Origin: Chitinophaga sp. H8
Lineage (GTDB): Bacteria; Bacteroidota; Bacteroidia; Chitinophagales; Chitinophagaceae
Reading direction: 5' to 3'
Assembly (NCBI RefSeq): GCF_040567655.1
Contig: NZ_JBEXAC010000001.1
Location: 372,001 to 436,000, forward strand
Length of the DNA: 64,000 nucleotides
Shown: positions 55,061 to 64,000 of the stretch, piece by piece
Numbering within the stretch: the first letter of the stretch is position 1
Layout of the letters: the number at the start of each line of letters is the position of its first letter
Notes under the pieces: model-generated
The model's database searches: none
The model's input: only the letters and a program-made list of their open reading frames with translations
What the model was told of the DNA's origin: nothing
Made by a program: the position numbers and the translations under genes

Positions 55061-55126
55061 TGTAAATATTGTACAACAATTGGCAAATAGGATATTTCTA
55101 AACTGCGTACAGGTAAGCTATTTTAG
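55061..55126 (+). promoter_or_regulatory. Second copy of the bipartite element and -7 box, before the SDR operon
   Basis: TGTAAATATTGTAC (55061-55074), GGCAAATA (55082-55089), TATTTC (55093-55098) and TATTTTAG (55119-55126) repeat the arrangement at 50460-50525 with no change in spacing. The start implied is about 120 bases before the SDR ATG. Confidence 0.7.
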
Positions 55127-55253
55127 CATTGGGAATTAATTGGGGAATTTCACGTTATAAATGGCAGCATAATGACTGCCGGAGAAAAAAGATCTATTAG
55201 AAACCTGCCGTTGGCAATGGATATGCGGTCAGGCAAATGCAAAAAAATATATT

Positions 55254-56009
55254 ATGAACAACAGGTTTGAAAACCAGGTAGCCGTTATCACCGGCGGCGC
55301 TGATGGGTTAGGAAAAGGTATTGCCCGACGGATTGCAGCGGAAGGAGGTAAGGTTATTTTATTGGATATAAATGCCGGTTTGCTGGAGCGCACCGTACAG
55401 GAAATGAAGAATGCCGGATTGGATGTAGCAGGTTATCCGGCGGATATTTCGCAGGAAGCGGCCGTAAAACAGGTATTTGAACAAATCGGGAATACCTATG
55501 GTAAAATAGATATCATGGTCAATGCCGCAGGTATAGTAGGACCTACCAATACGAAGATTACGGATTATCCTGTAGCCGAATATGATAAGATATATGGGAT
55601 TAACCTGAGAGGCGCCTTCCTGGTTACCAAGCATGCTATTGCTATTATGGAGCAGAAAGGTTATGGCCGTATTTTGCTGATTGCTTCCATTGCAGGTAAA
55701 GAAGGGAATCCTTTTATGGCCGGATATTCTTCCATGAAAGCAGGCGTAATAGGCCTGGTAAAAGGTATTGGTAAAGAGTATGCAGAAACAGGGATTACGG
55801 TAAATGGTCTGGCGCCCGCTGTAATCAAAACAGCGATGAATGATAATACAGCCCCGGAGCAGCTGGCTTATATGACCAGTAAAATTCCTATGAAAAGATT
55901 AGGTACGGTAGAAGAGGTAGCCGCTATTTCCACCTGGATTGTATCCGGAGAAGCCAGCTTCACCACCGGTTTTGTTTTTGACCTCTCAGGCGGAAGAGCC
56001 ACTTATTAA
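55254..56009 (+). CDS. SDR family oxidoreductase, keto-deoxy-sugar-acid dehydrogenase-like
   Basis: The 251-residue SDR has TGGADGLG at 13-20, NAAG at 90-93, and the catalytic Ser145, Tyr158 and Lys162 (YSSMK). The NAAGIVGPTNTKITDYP segment is like SDRs that oxidise 2-keto-3-deoxy sugar acids at C4, but that is a tentative call. It is the first gene behind the bipartite promoter. Confidence 0.87.
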   Translation: MNNRFENQVAVITGGADGLGKGIARRIAAEGGKVILLDINAGLLERTVQEMKNAGLDVAGYPADISQEAAVKQVFEQIGNTYGKIDIMVNAAGIVGPTNTKITDYPVAEYDKIYGINLRGAFLVTKHAIAIMEQKGYGRILLIASIAGKEGNPFMAGYSSMKAGVIGLVKGIGKEYAETGITVNGLAPAVIKTAMNDNTAPEQLAYMTSKIPMKRLGTVEEVAAISTWIVSGEASFTTGFVFDLSGGRATY

Positions 56010-56028
56010 GTTTATAAAGATCATGATA

Positions 56029-56799
56029 ATGGGAAATGTTTCCGCATCACAAAAGAATGTAATTGTTTTAGGGGGCTCATCCGGTATCGGAAAGGCTACG
56101 GCACAAAGATTTGCAAAGGAAGGCTGGAGAGTATTAATTGGTTCTTCTGATCTTAATAATGGCAGGAAAGTGCTGGCCACGCTGTGTGGGGAAGGTCATG
56201 AGGCATTTGAGGTAGACGTTCGCAGCCTGGAAGCGATCAGGCGTTTCCGGGAGCAGGTGGCAGCTGCGTATACTACTTTTGATGTGCTCGTAAATAGTGT
56301 GGGCGTATCAGAGGGTGCGGAAGTATTGAATAGCGATTTTAAACAATGGGACAATACGTTGCAGGTGATGTTGTATGGTACGGTAAACAGTTGCCGGGAG
56401 CTGGTGCCTTTGATGCCCGATGGTGGCAGGATCATACATATTACATCGATACACCACAACCGGGTAGAGAAAGGCAGTTCGGCGTATGGAATGGCTAAAG
56501 CAGCTATCACGCAATTCACCCGTTCGCTGGCGATGGAGCTGGCACCCAGAAATATTCTGGCCAATACCATCGCACCCGGTTTTATTAATACGCCTATGTC
56601 TGTAAAAGCAGATGGCAGGAATGAACTGGATACTACCTGGTTTAAAGATAACTATATAAAATACAATCATCTTCCCTTAAAACGATCAGGAGAACCGGAA
56701 GAGGTAGCCGGAGTAGTATATTTCCTGGCTGGCGCAGATGCCAGTTATATGACAGGTTCAGTAATTACAGTGGACGGAGGACTGACAATTACTTTTTAG
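56029..56799 (+). CDS. SDR family oxidoreductase
   Basis: The 256-residue SDR has GGSSGIG near residue 15, and Ser140, Tyr153 and Lys157 (YGMAK). It lies 19 bases after the previous SDR, so the pair probably act in the same pathway, for example as aldose 1-dehydrogenase and keto-acid dehydrogenase (inference). An ATG at 56023 is an alternative start. Confidence 0.87.
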   Translation: MGNVSASQKNVIVLGGSSGIGKATAQRFAKEGWRVLIGSSDLNNGRKVLATLCGEGHEAFEVDVRSLEAIRRFREQVAAAYTTFDVLVNSVGVSEGAEVLNSDFKQWDNTLQVMLYGTVNSCRELVPLMPDGGRIIHITSIHHNRVEKGSSAYGMAKAAITQFTRSLAMELAPRNILANTIAPGFINTPMSVKADGRNELDTTWFKDNYIKYNHLPLKRSGEPEEVAGVVYFLAGADASYMTGSVITVDGGLTITF

Positions 56800-56837
56800 T
56801 AAAGTCCTATATCAACATAAAATCAATATTTCAGCAT

Positions 56838-56864
56838 AACATGCCTGCTTTTGCAGGTAATGTT
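56838..56864 (+). other. Hairpin between the SDR and SusC genes
   Basis: AACATGCCTGC pairs with GCAGGTAATGTT around a TTTT loop, with one small bulge. It lies 37 bases before the SusC start region. It could be a partial terminator or an RNA processing site that adjusts the ratio of enzyme to receptor. No separate SusC promoter was seen. Confidence 0.45.
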
Positions 56865-56900
56865 CGGGTCATTTATTTTTAATTTTTTCAATTCCAGGTT

Positions 56901-59900
56901 ATGAAAACGATCTCGCGTAAAAAATGCCGCGGCATGATGCGCTATGGGCAACTTTTTTTCAGAAAGGCGCTGGATAGCAAGCATGCCCGTATGCTTATCT
57001 GCTTTTCTTTTTTCTTAGTACTGTCTTCCGCATTATTTGCACAAACAGGTAAAACCGTTACTGGGGTAGTAACCGATGAAAAAGGCACTCCCGTACCAGG
57101 TGTTACCGTAAAAGTGAAGAACACAGCCACCGGTGTGGTAACAGATGGGAGCGGTAAGTATACCATCTCATTAACAGGGGCGGATCCGGTATTGGTATTT
57201 ACCAACATTGGGTTTACCATGCAGGAGATCACTATAGGCGACCGCCGTGTGGTGAATGTAGTATTAAAGAATCTTGCCACAGACCTCGGACAGGTAGTGG
57301 TAGTAGCTTATGGTACACAAAAGAAAACCTCTACTACTGCATCGGTCAGCAGTTTAAAAGTAGATGAAGTAAAAAATGCACCGGTAGGTAATATCACTAA
57401 CTCTATTGCCGGACGTGTATCTGGTGTGATCACGGCACAGAACAGCGGAGAGCCGGGACGTGATGGCTCGGAGGTGCATATACGTGGTGTAGGAACAAAT
57501 GGGAACAGCGCACCATTGTATGTAGTAGATGGTGTGGTACGTGATTTTTCTAAATTGGACCCCAATGCCATTGAGTCGATTACAGTATTGAAGGATGCTG
57601 CAGCAGTAGCTCCTTATGGTATGGCAGGTGCCAATGGGGTGGTACTGGTTACTACCAAAAAGGGGAAGACGGGTAAGCCTACCTTATCTTATAATGGTTT
57701 TGTAGCTATACAAAATCCGACGGTGATTGTAGATATGCTTAACGCATACGACTATGTGCGGTTGCGCAATATTGCAGATGTCAACGCCGGACAGGCACCT
57801 CCTTTTTCAAACGAACAGGTGGCAGGGTATAAAAAGTCATCAGAAGGGGCACCTGATGCCGACTATGACAAGTATCCCAATACCAATACCATGGATGCTA
57901 TCCGTAACCGTAATACACCGATTACTTCTCATAATGTTTCTGTTTCAGGCGGTTCGCAGGGTGTTACCTATTATGTAGGCCTGGGATACCTTTACCAGGG
58001 CGGTATGTGGTCTACCACCAATGCCAGCCGCTATAATCTGGTAGCCAATATCGAAGCCAAACCTACCAATACGACTACTATCGGATTGTCATTAAACGGA
58101 TTTAATAATGTGATCAAACGCCCTGGCGCAGATCCTAATGCCATATTTAACAATGCACAGGCCTGGAGTCCCATCAATGCCTTAAAATATTCTAATGGAT
58201 TGCTGGCCAACAATAATGGAAAGCCTTCCATTTTACCCTTGCTGTCAACCGGTGCCCGTACCAGTGATGAAACCAAAGTAAATGCTACTTTATCCATCAA
58301 ACAGGAATTACCTGTGAAAGGCCTGGATGCAAGGTTTGCCATCAGTTATGATCCTACTACTTATTTTCAGAAGAACTGGAATCAGCCAGGACCTTCTACC
58401 TACAATATTAATACAACCGTAACACCTTACGAGTATACAGAAGTGCCCAATGCAGGGAAGGCTTCCCTGTCGCAGTCTAATGAGCGCTGGAAAGAATTTA
58501 CCTATCAGGGCTTTTTGAATTACCAGCGTACGTTTGGCAAACATGACATTTCCGGTTTGCTGGTAATGGAGGTGCGGAATACAAAGTATGATCGTTTTTC
58601 TGCCAGCAGATCCAATTATGAACTGAATATTGATGAACTGGACCTGGGTAGTTCTGATCCGGAGCATATGGGTAATGGCGGAGGTTCCAGCACTACCAGC
58701 CAGGTAGGGTATATCTACCGTGCAACGTATGCCTATTCAGGTAAATATATGGTAGAAGCATCCGGCCGTTATGACGGGCATTATTACTTTGCCCCTGGTA
58801 AAAAGTATGGATTTTTCCCTGCCTTCTCCTTAGGATGGCGGTTATCTGAAGAAGATTTTATCAAACAAAATCTTACCTGGGTAGATAATCTGAAAGTAAG
58901 AGGTTCGTGGGGTAAATCCGGTAACCTGGCAGGAGGCCCCTTTCAGTATTCCAGTGCGATGGGCGTATATGGCGGAGCCTATGTAATTAACGGTGCAGTG
59001 TTGCAGGGAGCTTTCGAAAGGCTGGAAAGCAATCCGAACATCACCTGGGAAGTAGCCACTAAAACAAACGTAGGTGTAGAGTTCACGGTGTTGAAGGGAT
59101 TGCTGGGACTGGAAGCAGATTACTTTTCAGAACAGCGTAACAATATGCTGGTATCACCCGGCAATGTGGTGCCTACTGAATACGGAATCGGCCTGGCGCA
59201 GGAAAACGCGGGTATTATGAAGAACCATGGTGTAGATCTGGCCCTTCGCAGTTATCACACCTTTGGAAATGGCATCCGGCTGGATATCGGCGCTACCTTT
59301 ACCTACGCGAAGAACAAGGTGGTAGAAACATTTGAGAATCCGGTAACCCGTGATAATGTAAACCGTTCCCGTACAGGAAGAGCATTAAATTCCCAGTTTG
59401 GATTAAAAGCATTGCGTTTATACCAGACAAGTGACTTTGATGAAAACAATCAGCTGAAAGGATTGCCGCAGCCTACTTTTGGAGCAGTAGCACCGGGAGA
59501 TATTATGTATGCTGACATTAACGGCGACGGCAAAATTGATGGTAACGATGAAACCTACATTGGTTACTCCATATTACCGCAGGTAATTTATGGATTGAAT
59601 CCACGTATTTCCTACAAAAATTTTGATCTCACTTTTTTAATACAGGGAGCTACGCAGTCGAACGTGCCTATGTTCCGGGGAGAGCTGGTATGGCCTTTCT
59701 TCACTGGCGCTAATGCCACGCAGGCAGTTGCCAATGATTTCTGGACACCGGAAAACCCCAATGCAAGATATCCCCGGCTTTTTGGTCAGGGAGGCAATGC
59801 CAACAATCAGCAAATGTCTTCCTGGTGGTTGTATGATGGATCATATATCAGGCTGAAGCATGCAGAGCTGGGATATTCCCTGCCTGCCTCCGTGTTGCAG

Positions 59901-60077
59901 ACATTGAAGATGCAACAGGTACGTTTTTATCTGTCGGGCCAAAACCTGCTTTCCTGGAGTAAGCTCAGTGACTTCATTGATCCTGAAATGGGACAAGGTG
60001 GCCAGAGTGAACATACCAGGGGCTGGTATTATCCTCAGCAACAGGTGTTCTCTGCCGGTTTAAATGTTACATTCTGA
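56901..60077 (+). CDS. SusC/RagA family TonB-linked outer-membrane receptor
   Basis: The 1058-residue protein has a long basic N-terminus then a signal ending SALFAQ, a carboxypeptidase-like domain (about residues 52-130, TGVVTDEKGTPVPGVTVKV), a plug (about 140-260, with IRGVGTNGNSAPLYVVDGV) and a beta-barrel ending SAGLNVTF. It imports the ligand of the third locus together with the SusD encoded 15 bases downstream. It lacks an STN domain, so control is by the AraC protein rather than a sigma/FecR pair. Confidence 0.95.
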   Translation: MKTISRKKCRGMMRYGQLFFRKALDSKHARMLICFSFFLVLSSALFAQTGKTVTGVVTDEKGTPVPGVTVKVKNTATGVVTDGSGKYTISLTGADPVLVFTNIGFTMQEITIGDRRVVNVVLKNLATDLGQVVVVAYGTQKKTSTTASVSSLKVDEVKNAPVGNITNSIAGRVSGVITAQNSGEPGRDGSEVHIRGVGTNGNSAPLYVVDGVVRDFSKLDPNAIESITVLKDAAAVAPYGMAGANGVVLVTTKKGKTGKPTLSYNGFVAIQNPTVIVDMLNAYDYVRLRNIADVNAGQAPPFSNEQVAGYKKSSEGAPDADYDKYPNTNTMDAIRNRNTPITSHNVSVSGGSQGVTYYVGLGYLYQGGMWSTTNASRYNLVANIEAKPTNTTTIGLSLNGFNNVIKRPGADPNAIFNNAQAWSPINALKYSNGLLANNNGKPSILPLLSTGARTSDETKVNATLSIKQELPVKGLDARFAISYDPTTYFQKNWNQPGPSTYNINTTVTPYEYTEVPNAGKASLSQSNERWKEFTYQGFLNYQRTFGKHDISGLLVMEVRNTKYDRFSASRSNYELNIDELDLGSSDPEHMGNGGGSSTTSQVGYIYRATYAYSGKYMVEASGRYDGHYYFAPGKKYGFFPAFSLGWRLSEEDFIKQNLTWVDNLKVRGSWGKSGNLAGGPFQYSSAMGVYGGAYVINGAVLQGAFERLESNPNITWEVATKTNVGVEFTVLKGLLGLEADYFSEQRNNMLVSPGNVVPTEYGIGLAQENAGIMKNHGVDLALRSYHTFGNGIRLDIGATFTYAKNKVVETFENPVTRDNVNRSRTGRALNSQFGLKALRLYQTSDFDENNQLKGLPQPTFGAVAPGDIMYADINGDGKIDGNDETYIGYSILPQVIYGLNPRISYKNFDLTFLIQGATQSNVPMFRGELVWPFFTGANATQAVANDFWTPENPNARYPRLFGQGGNANNQQMSSWWLYDGSYIRLKHAELGYSLPASVLQTLKMQQVRFYLSGQNLLSWSKLSDFIDPEMGQGGQSEHTRGWYYPQQQVFSAGLNVTF

Positions 60078-60092
60078 AACCATTAAAAAGAA

Positions 60093-61784
60093 ATGCAAAT
60101 GATTACTATAAAAAGCTGCAGCCGTTACATGATGTTGGTGCTGCTCACGTGTATACTGTTTGCCTGTAAAAAAGAGTTTCTGGAGATCACGCCCAAAGAT
60201 CAACTTTCGGCGGAGTCTATTTTTAAGGATGAGTCCGGAGGCGACCTCTTTATGAATGATATCTATAATGGATTACCGGACGCAGATGCAGGCAGTTATA
60301 ACTATGATCCATTGGAGAACTATGGAGATAATTCTGTAAGCGGGTTCCAGTGGGCCATGTCGTGGCAGTTATCGATTGCCCGTAACTATGGCGCCAGCAG
60401 TCTTAATCCTGGTTTGTATAATCATGATTATCCCGCTATGCCTTTTATGTACAATCACATGTATGTACGTATCAGAAAGTGTAATCTGTTTATACAGCAG
60501 GTAGAAAAGAATGCCGCTAATTATCCGGAAGACTGGCAGAAAAGACGTATCGCAGAAGCACGTTTTCTGCGTGCTTACTATTATCACCTGGCCTGGATGG
60601 CATATGGCGGAGTACCGATCATTACGGAACCATTGAACCGGACCACACAAGGAGAGGATATCTTTCAGCCCCGTAGCACTGCTGCGGAAACCTATCAGTT
60701 CCTGGTAGATGAGCTGGCAGCTGCAGCTACAGACCTGCCCAGTGAACTGGGAGGAGGCCGGGCTACAAAGGGCGCAGCACTCACTTTGAAGGGCTGGGTG
60801 GAGTTGTTTGCAGGTAAGTATGAAGCAGCCGCAGCAACCAATGAAAAGATCATTGATGAAATGGGCAATGGTAACCCTTACCGCTTATTTGCCGACTATA
60901 ATGCGCAGTTCCTGGCAGAGAATAATAATAAGGAAGAAGCCATTTTTTCCTATCAGCATGTATTGCCTCTCCGGGCCTCTTCCAAATCTACTTACTTCGG
61001 TCCTAAAGGTGAATACGGCGGATGGGGGCAGATGCAGCCTACACAGGGATTAGTAGATGCTTATGCAATGGCTAATGGGCTGGCGATCACCGATCAGGGG
61101 TCCGGATATAATGAAGCGAAGCCTTATGAAAACAGGGAACCACGTTTTTATCAGTCTATCCTGTATCATGGTGCTACGTTTGCCGGTAAAAAATTTGATA
61201 TGAAGAAGGGCGGCGAGTTTGCGCTGAACCCTGGTGCAGAAAATAATACCGGTTATTTCCGGAGGAAGGGAATTGATGAGCGATTAAAAGGACAAACCAA
61301 TCTGGACGGCGCCAATTATGTATTCTTCCGTTATGCAGAAGTACTGCTGAATTTTGCAGAAGCCAGCATTGAGCTGGGACAGACCGGACAGAAAGTAATC
61401 AACGCTATTAACCAGGTAAGGCAGCGGAGTGGCTTACCTACTATTGCAGATACCTATCACCGCACCTTGAATCAGCAGGAGCTGAAAGCATTGGTACGCC
61501 GTGAAAGGAGAGTAGAGCTGGCGTTTGAGAATAAAAGATACTGGGATCTGATCCGTTGGAGAACAGCTGAAACTGTGTTGAATCAACCGGTTTACGGTGT
61601 GGAAATTACAGAACAGGGAGGGGCATTGAATTACAATACCAAAGTACTGGTACATACCAAACAGTTTGCAGCGAGGAATTACCTGTTCCCGATATTCCAG
61701 GGCTGGATAGATGCCAATCCGGCTATAAAGGCGCAGAATGGCGGGCCAGATGGCTGGAGCAACGGGCAGAACCCAGGTTATTAA
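60093..61784 (+). CDS. SusD/RagB family lipoprotein
   Basis: The 563-residue protein has a lipobox (ILFAC), the SusD helices RRIAEARFLRAYYYHLAWMA and RRERRVELAFENKRYWDLIR. An ATG at 60099 is an alternative start. It partners the SusC at 56901. Confidence 0.95.
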   Translation: MQMITIKSCSRYMMLVLLTCILFACKKEFLEITPKDQLSAESIFKDESGGDLFMNDIYNGLPDADAGSYNYDPLENYGDNSVSGFQWAMSWQLSIARNYGASSLNPGLYNHDYPAMPFMYNHMYVRIRKCNLFIQQVEKNAANYPEDWQKRRIAEARFLRAYYYHLAWMAYGGVPIITEPLNRTTQGEDIFQPRSTAAETYQFLVDELAAAATDLPSELGGGRATKGAALTLKGWVELFAGKYEAAAATNEKIIDEMGNGNPYRLFADYNAQFLAENNNKEEAIFSYQHVLPLRASSKSTYFGPKGEYGGWGQMQPTQGLVDAYAMANGLAITDQGSGYNEAKPYENREPRFYQSILYHGATFAGKKFDMKKGGEFALNPGAENNTGYFRRKGIDERLKGQTNLDGANYVFFRYAEVLLNFAEASIELGQTGQKVINAINQVRQRSGLPTIADTYHRTLNQQELKALVRRERRVELAFENKRYWDLIRWRTAETVLNQPVYGVEITEQGGALNYNTKVLVHTKQFAARNYLFPIFQGWIDANPAIKAQNGGPDGWSNGQNPGY

Positions 61785-61812
61785 TATTTCTCAATGATCA
61801 ATCTTATTGAAG

Positions 61813-62862
61813 ATGAAACAATATTTCAGCAATATCGTCACTGGTATTATTATTCTATTGACTGCAGGCATGACCGCCTGCAAAAAAATGCCGGAATCGC
61901 CGGATGGCACCGCGAATATCTACCTTACCGCAGCTACGGCCACTACTTACCTGGTGCCAGGCAGCAGCAAGAATTATATAGCAGAGAAGAGCACTAAACA
62001 ATTGCGTATACCGGTATATCTTTCCCGTTCAGGGCTACAACCACAAAGTGGTTATACCGTAACCGTTACTGCCGATGATACCACTGCACAAAAACTGATA
62101 GATAAAGGAACAGTAAACACAGACAAGGGGTTGGTAGCTCCGGCAGGTGTATATACTATACCGCCAACATTTACAGCCGGAGGAGAAAAGGCAGGCTTTG
62201 AAGTGGTATTTGATGCTAATAAGCTGGAGCCTTATCTGGGAAAACTCCTGGTGCTGTCTGTCAGGATTAGTAACCCTTCCCAATATATAATCAATGAAAA
62301 ATTGTCTACATTAAACATTGTGGTAGATGTAGATCTGGTATTACTGGGCGCTAAAACAGATGTTACGGCACAGTATATCAAAAATGCAGGCAATCCTTTT
62401 ACCCGTTCGGATAATAATACCGGGCGCCGGGGACTACTGGCGGTATGGACAACCAGCAACAGTGTCAAGAATTTTGAGGGAGGTACACTGGGAGGTTTTG
62501 ATGACTATGGTGGCGGTGGTTTTATGGGGATGGAGCGTTATGGTTCTCCCGCTATTCCTAATGGTAAAATATACCAGACCGTTACATTGCCTGCTGCCCG
62601 GTACGTATTTACCGCAGAATTTGAAAGTTTTGGCGTGAACGATGTAGCTTATTTAGCAGCAGCTGCAGCTAACACTTTGCCGGATGTAGCTGATATCTCG
62701 GGAGCATTGGGACATACCCCCTTTGCAGCCCCTTCCTTATCATTCACTGTGGATAAGGAGCAAGCTGTTTCGGTGGGGATTGTAGCTAACCTGATACAGG
62801 ATTTTCAATGGTTCAGATTACGTTATGTGAAATTGTATCAGTATAAGAATATTTTCGATTGA
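61813..62862 (+). CDS. BT_3987-like surface lipoprotein (DUF1735 type)
   Basis: The 349-residue protein has a lipobox (AGMTAC) and the N-terminal BT_3987/DUF1735-like beta-sandwich (about residues 30-180, with LRIPVYLSRSG, TADDTTAQKL and VVFDANKLEPYLGKLLVLSV). The C-terminal half holds a DUF5013-like beta domain. Such lipoproteins bind the glycan at the cell surface beside SusCD. It starts with the ATG at 61813; a TTG at 61807 is in frame. It lies 28 bases after SusD. Confidence 0.82.
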   Translation: MKQYFSNIVTGIIILLTAGMTACKKMPESPDGTANIYLTAATATTYLVPGSSKNYIAEKSTKQLRIPVYLSRSGLQPQSGYTVTVTADDTTAQKLIDKGTVNTDKGLVAPAGVYTIPPTFTAGGEKAGFEVVFDANKLEPYLGKLLVLSVRISNPSQYIINEKLSTLNIVVDVDLVLLGAKTDVTAQYIKNAGNPFTRSDNNTGRRGLLAVWTTSNSVKNFEGGTLGGFDDYGGGGFMGMERYGSPAIPNGKIYQTVTLPAARYVFTAEFESFGVNDVAYLAAAAANTLPDVADISGALGHTPFAAPSLSFTVDKEQAVSVGIVANLIQDFQWFRLRYVKLYQYKNIFD

Positions 62863-62881
62863 TGATTATTAATGAGTGAAT

Positions 62882-64000
62882 ATGGGAAAAATAAAGAGTC
62901 TGGCCACGGGCATGTATATATGTCTGTTGCTGGTAGCAACACAATACAGTTATGCGCAGGTAAATGCCGGTATTTTTTATACGACCATTTTTGCCAAAAC
63001 CGCCCCTTATTCAAGAGCGGTAGGGTTAGGTAAAGATGCCAGCGCCTGGTTTTTGAAAGACGTGAATGGAGATGGTAAAGACGACGCAGTAGCTTACTAT
63101 AACAATGGCCGGTGGCAGATAGCCCTTTCGGATGGCGTACGTTTTGTTAATCCGGAGGACTACCTGGTGTACCAGCCTGCGGACGGCGGCGATGTTAAAA
63201 AGTGGCAACCACTAATGGGGGATGTAAACGGAGATGGAAAGCAGGATGCCGTTTTTTTTGATCCCGGAAAGGGCAACTGGTATTGTGCATTATCGGTGGG
63301 TACTGCCTTTGCAGCGCCGGTGTTGTGGGCAACCACAGCGGGAGGTGGTACAACGACACCTTTCCTTGCAGATGTGGACGGAGATGGGAAGCAGGACGCC
63401 GTTTTTTATGAGCCGGGCAAAGGAGCCTGGTATGTGGGACTGTCTGATGGAACAAAAACATTTAAGGCATTTACTCCCTGGGCAACAGGACTAGGGCAGG
63501 ACGCCAACCAGCATTTGCTGGCAGATGTAAATGGTGATGGGAAAGCGGATGTTTTGTGTTTTGATAATAAAACAGGTACCTGGAAGGTAGCTTTATCAGG
63601 AGGTGAAAAATTTGCAAGCGCATCCGTTTGGAAAACCGGCTTTGGTACCGGAGCAGAGAAAGGGCTGGTGTATGACATTGATAAAAACGGTAAGGCAGAT
63701 ATCCTTTACTATGACAAGGCAGCATGGTGGGTATGTTATAGTACCGGTCAAACATTTGATGAAAAAAGCAAACAACGCTGGATGTCGGGGCACCGGCCTG
63801 CCACAATGATTTCCAGAGGGAACCGTCCGGCACCGGAAGCCATTTTAACGGGCAATCTTTCCGGCAGTGCTGCCGGTGCATGTGTGGTGTCCGCAGGGGA
63901 GTGGCTGGTGCTGGAAAATACCAGTAAAACAACGACGGTGGATGCCCCGCTGACAGATACCTGGACCGCCTGGGGGAATGAATATATCCCGCAGTTACCA
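62882..64000 (+). CDS. Secreted FG-GAP/VCBS repeat protein, 3' end outside the window
   Basis: The frame opens at the ATG at 62882 and is still open at the last base, giving 373 residues. It starts with a signal peptide (ending QYSYAQ). Five regular repeats follow, with calcium-binding-type loops DVNGDGKDD, DVNGDGKQD, DVDGDGKQD, DVNGDGKAD and DIDKNGKAD beginning at residues 60, 114, 164, 215 and 265. Each is followed by a hydrophobic strand, a small loop and a W-x-x-x-L-S turn. This is a beta-propeller. It lies 19 bases after the surface lipoprotein, so it probably belongs to the SusCD operon as an accessory binding protein or the head of a larger enzyme. Confidence 0.85.
   Translation, partial: MGKIKSLATGMYICLLLVATQYSYAQVNAGIFYTTIFAKTAPYSRAVGLGKDASAWFLKDVNGDGKDDAVAYYNNGRWQIALSDGVRFVNPEDYLVYQPADGGDVKKWQPLMGDVNGDGKQDAVFFDPGKGNWYCALSVGTAFAAPVLWATTAGGGTTTPFLADVDGDGKQDAVFYEPGKGAWYVGLSDGTKTFKAFTPWATGLGQDANQHLLADVNGDGKADVLCFDNKTGTWKVALSGGEKFASASVWKTGFGTGAEKGLVYDIDKNGKADILYYDKAAWWVCYSTGQTFDEKSKQRWMSGHRPATMISRGNRPAPEAILTGNLSGSAAGACVVSAGEWLVLENTSKTTTVDAPLTDTWTAWGNEYIPQLP

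Overview
The window looks like chromosomal DNA from a Bacteroidota organism, most likely Chitinophagaceae (a Chitinophaga-like bacterium). The support is three SusC/SusD outer-membrane pairs, an ECF sigma/FecR/SusC module with an STN domain, a BT_3987-type surface lipoprotein, TAnnTTTG-type -7 boxes, and starts with little Shine-Dalgarno character. The species assignment is inference. I saw no rRNA, tRNA, CRISPR array, phage or insertion sequence.

Region 1 (1-26.35 kb) is one large catabolic island, almost entirely on the + strand. Its first block holds a sugar-acid dehydratase of the enolase superfamily (cut by the window edge), an SDR, a neutral-ceramidase-fold hydrolase, a sodium/solute symporter and an SMP-30-type lactonase. 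A convergent AraC regulator follows. The second block (6.28-14.38 kb) holds RidA, a 3-hydroxyacyl-CoA-dehydrogenase-type enzyme, a class III aminotransferase, a degenerate dehydrogenase paralogue, an M19 dipeptidase, a second ceramidase-fold protein, a secreted BNR/sialidase-like protein and an SDR. The third block (14.67-26.35 kb) holds SusC, SusD, a second BNR protein, an MFS transporter, a HEAT-repeat protein, an HpaI-type aldolase, an aldo/keto reductase, a Gfo/Idh/MocA oxidoreductase and an SDR that lacks the catalytic lysine. The second and third blocks each start behind an identical 27-bp element placed at exactly the same distance from a -7 box, which marks them as one regulon. The substrate is unknown. 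The gene set suggests uptake of an acidic or amino/amide-bearing sugar-like compound, oxidation, lactone opening, dehydration and retro-aldol cleavage.

Region 2 (26.4-36.1 kb) is an ECF sigma factor, a FecR anti-sigma factor, an STN-SusC, a SusD and a TlpA-like thiol oxidoreductase on the - strand, plus a divergent ABC exporter. Region 3 (36.1-44.9 kb) is a compact L-fucose-type operon: SDR, GH29 fucosidase, L-fuconate dehydratase, symporter, lipoprotein mutarotase and GH95-type hydrolase, with a divergent AraC regulator.

Region 4 (45-50.4 kb) has more general genes: a GNAT acetyltransferase, a DUF3748 protein, a flavin reductase-like protein, a NamZ/DUF1343 protein and an orphan response regulator. 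Its noncoding gaps carry short tandem repeats.

Region 5 (50.6-64 kb) is a third sugar-acid locus: symporter, IlvD/Edd-type dehydratase, AraC regulator, two SDRs, SusC, SusD, a BT_3987-like lipoprotein and a secreted FG-GAP repeat protein running off the window. A bipartite operator-like element occurs in front of the symporter and the SDR operon with identical internal spacing and identical distance to a -7 box.

Three AraC-type regulators of the same architecture therefore each sit beside a separate non-phosphorylative sugar-acid pathway within 55 kb.
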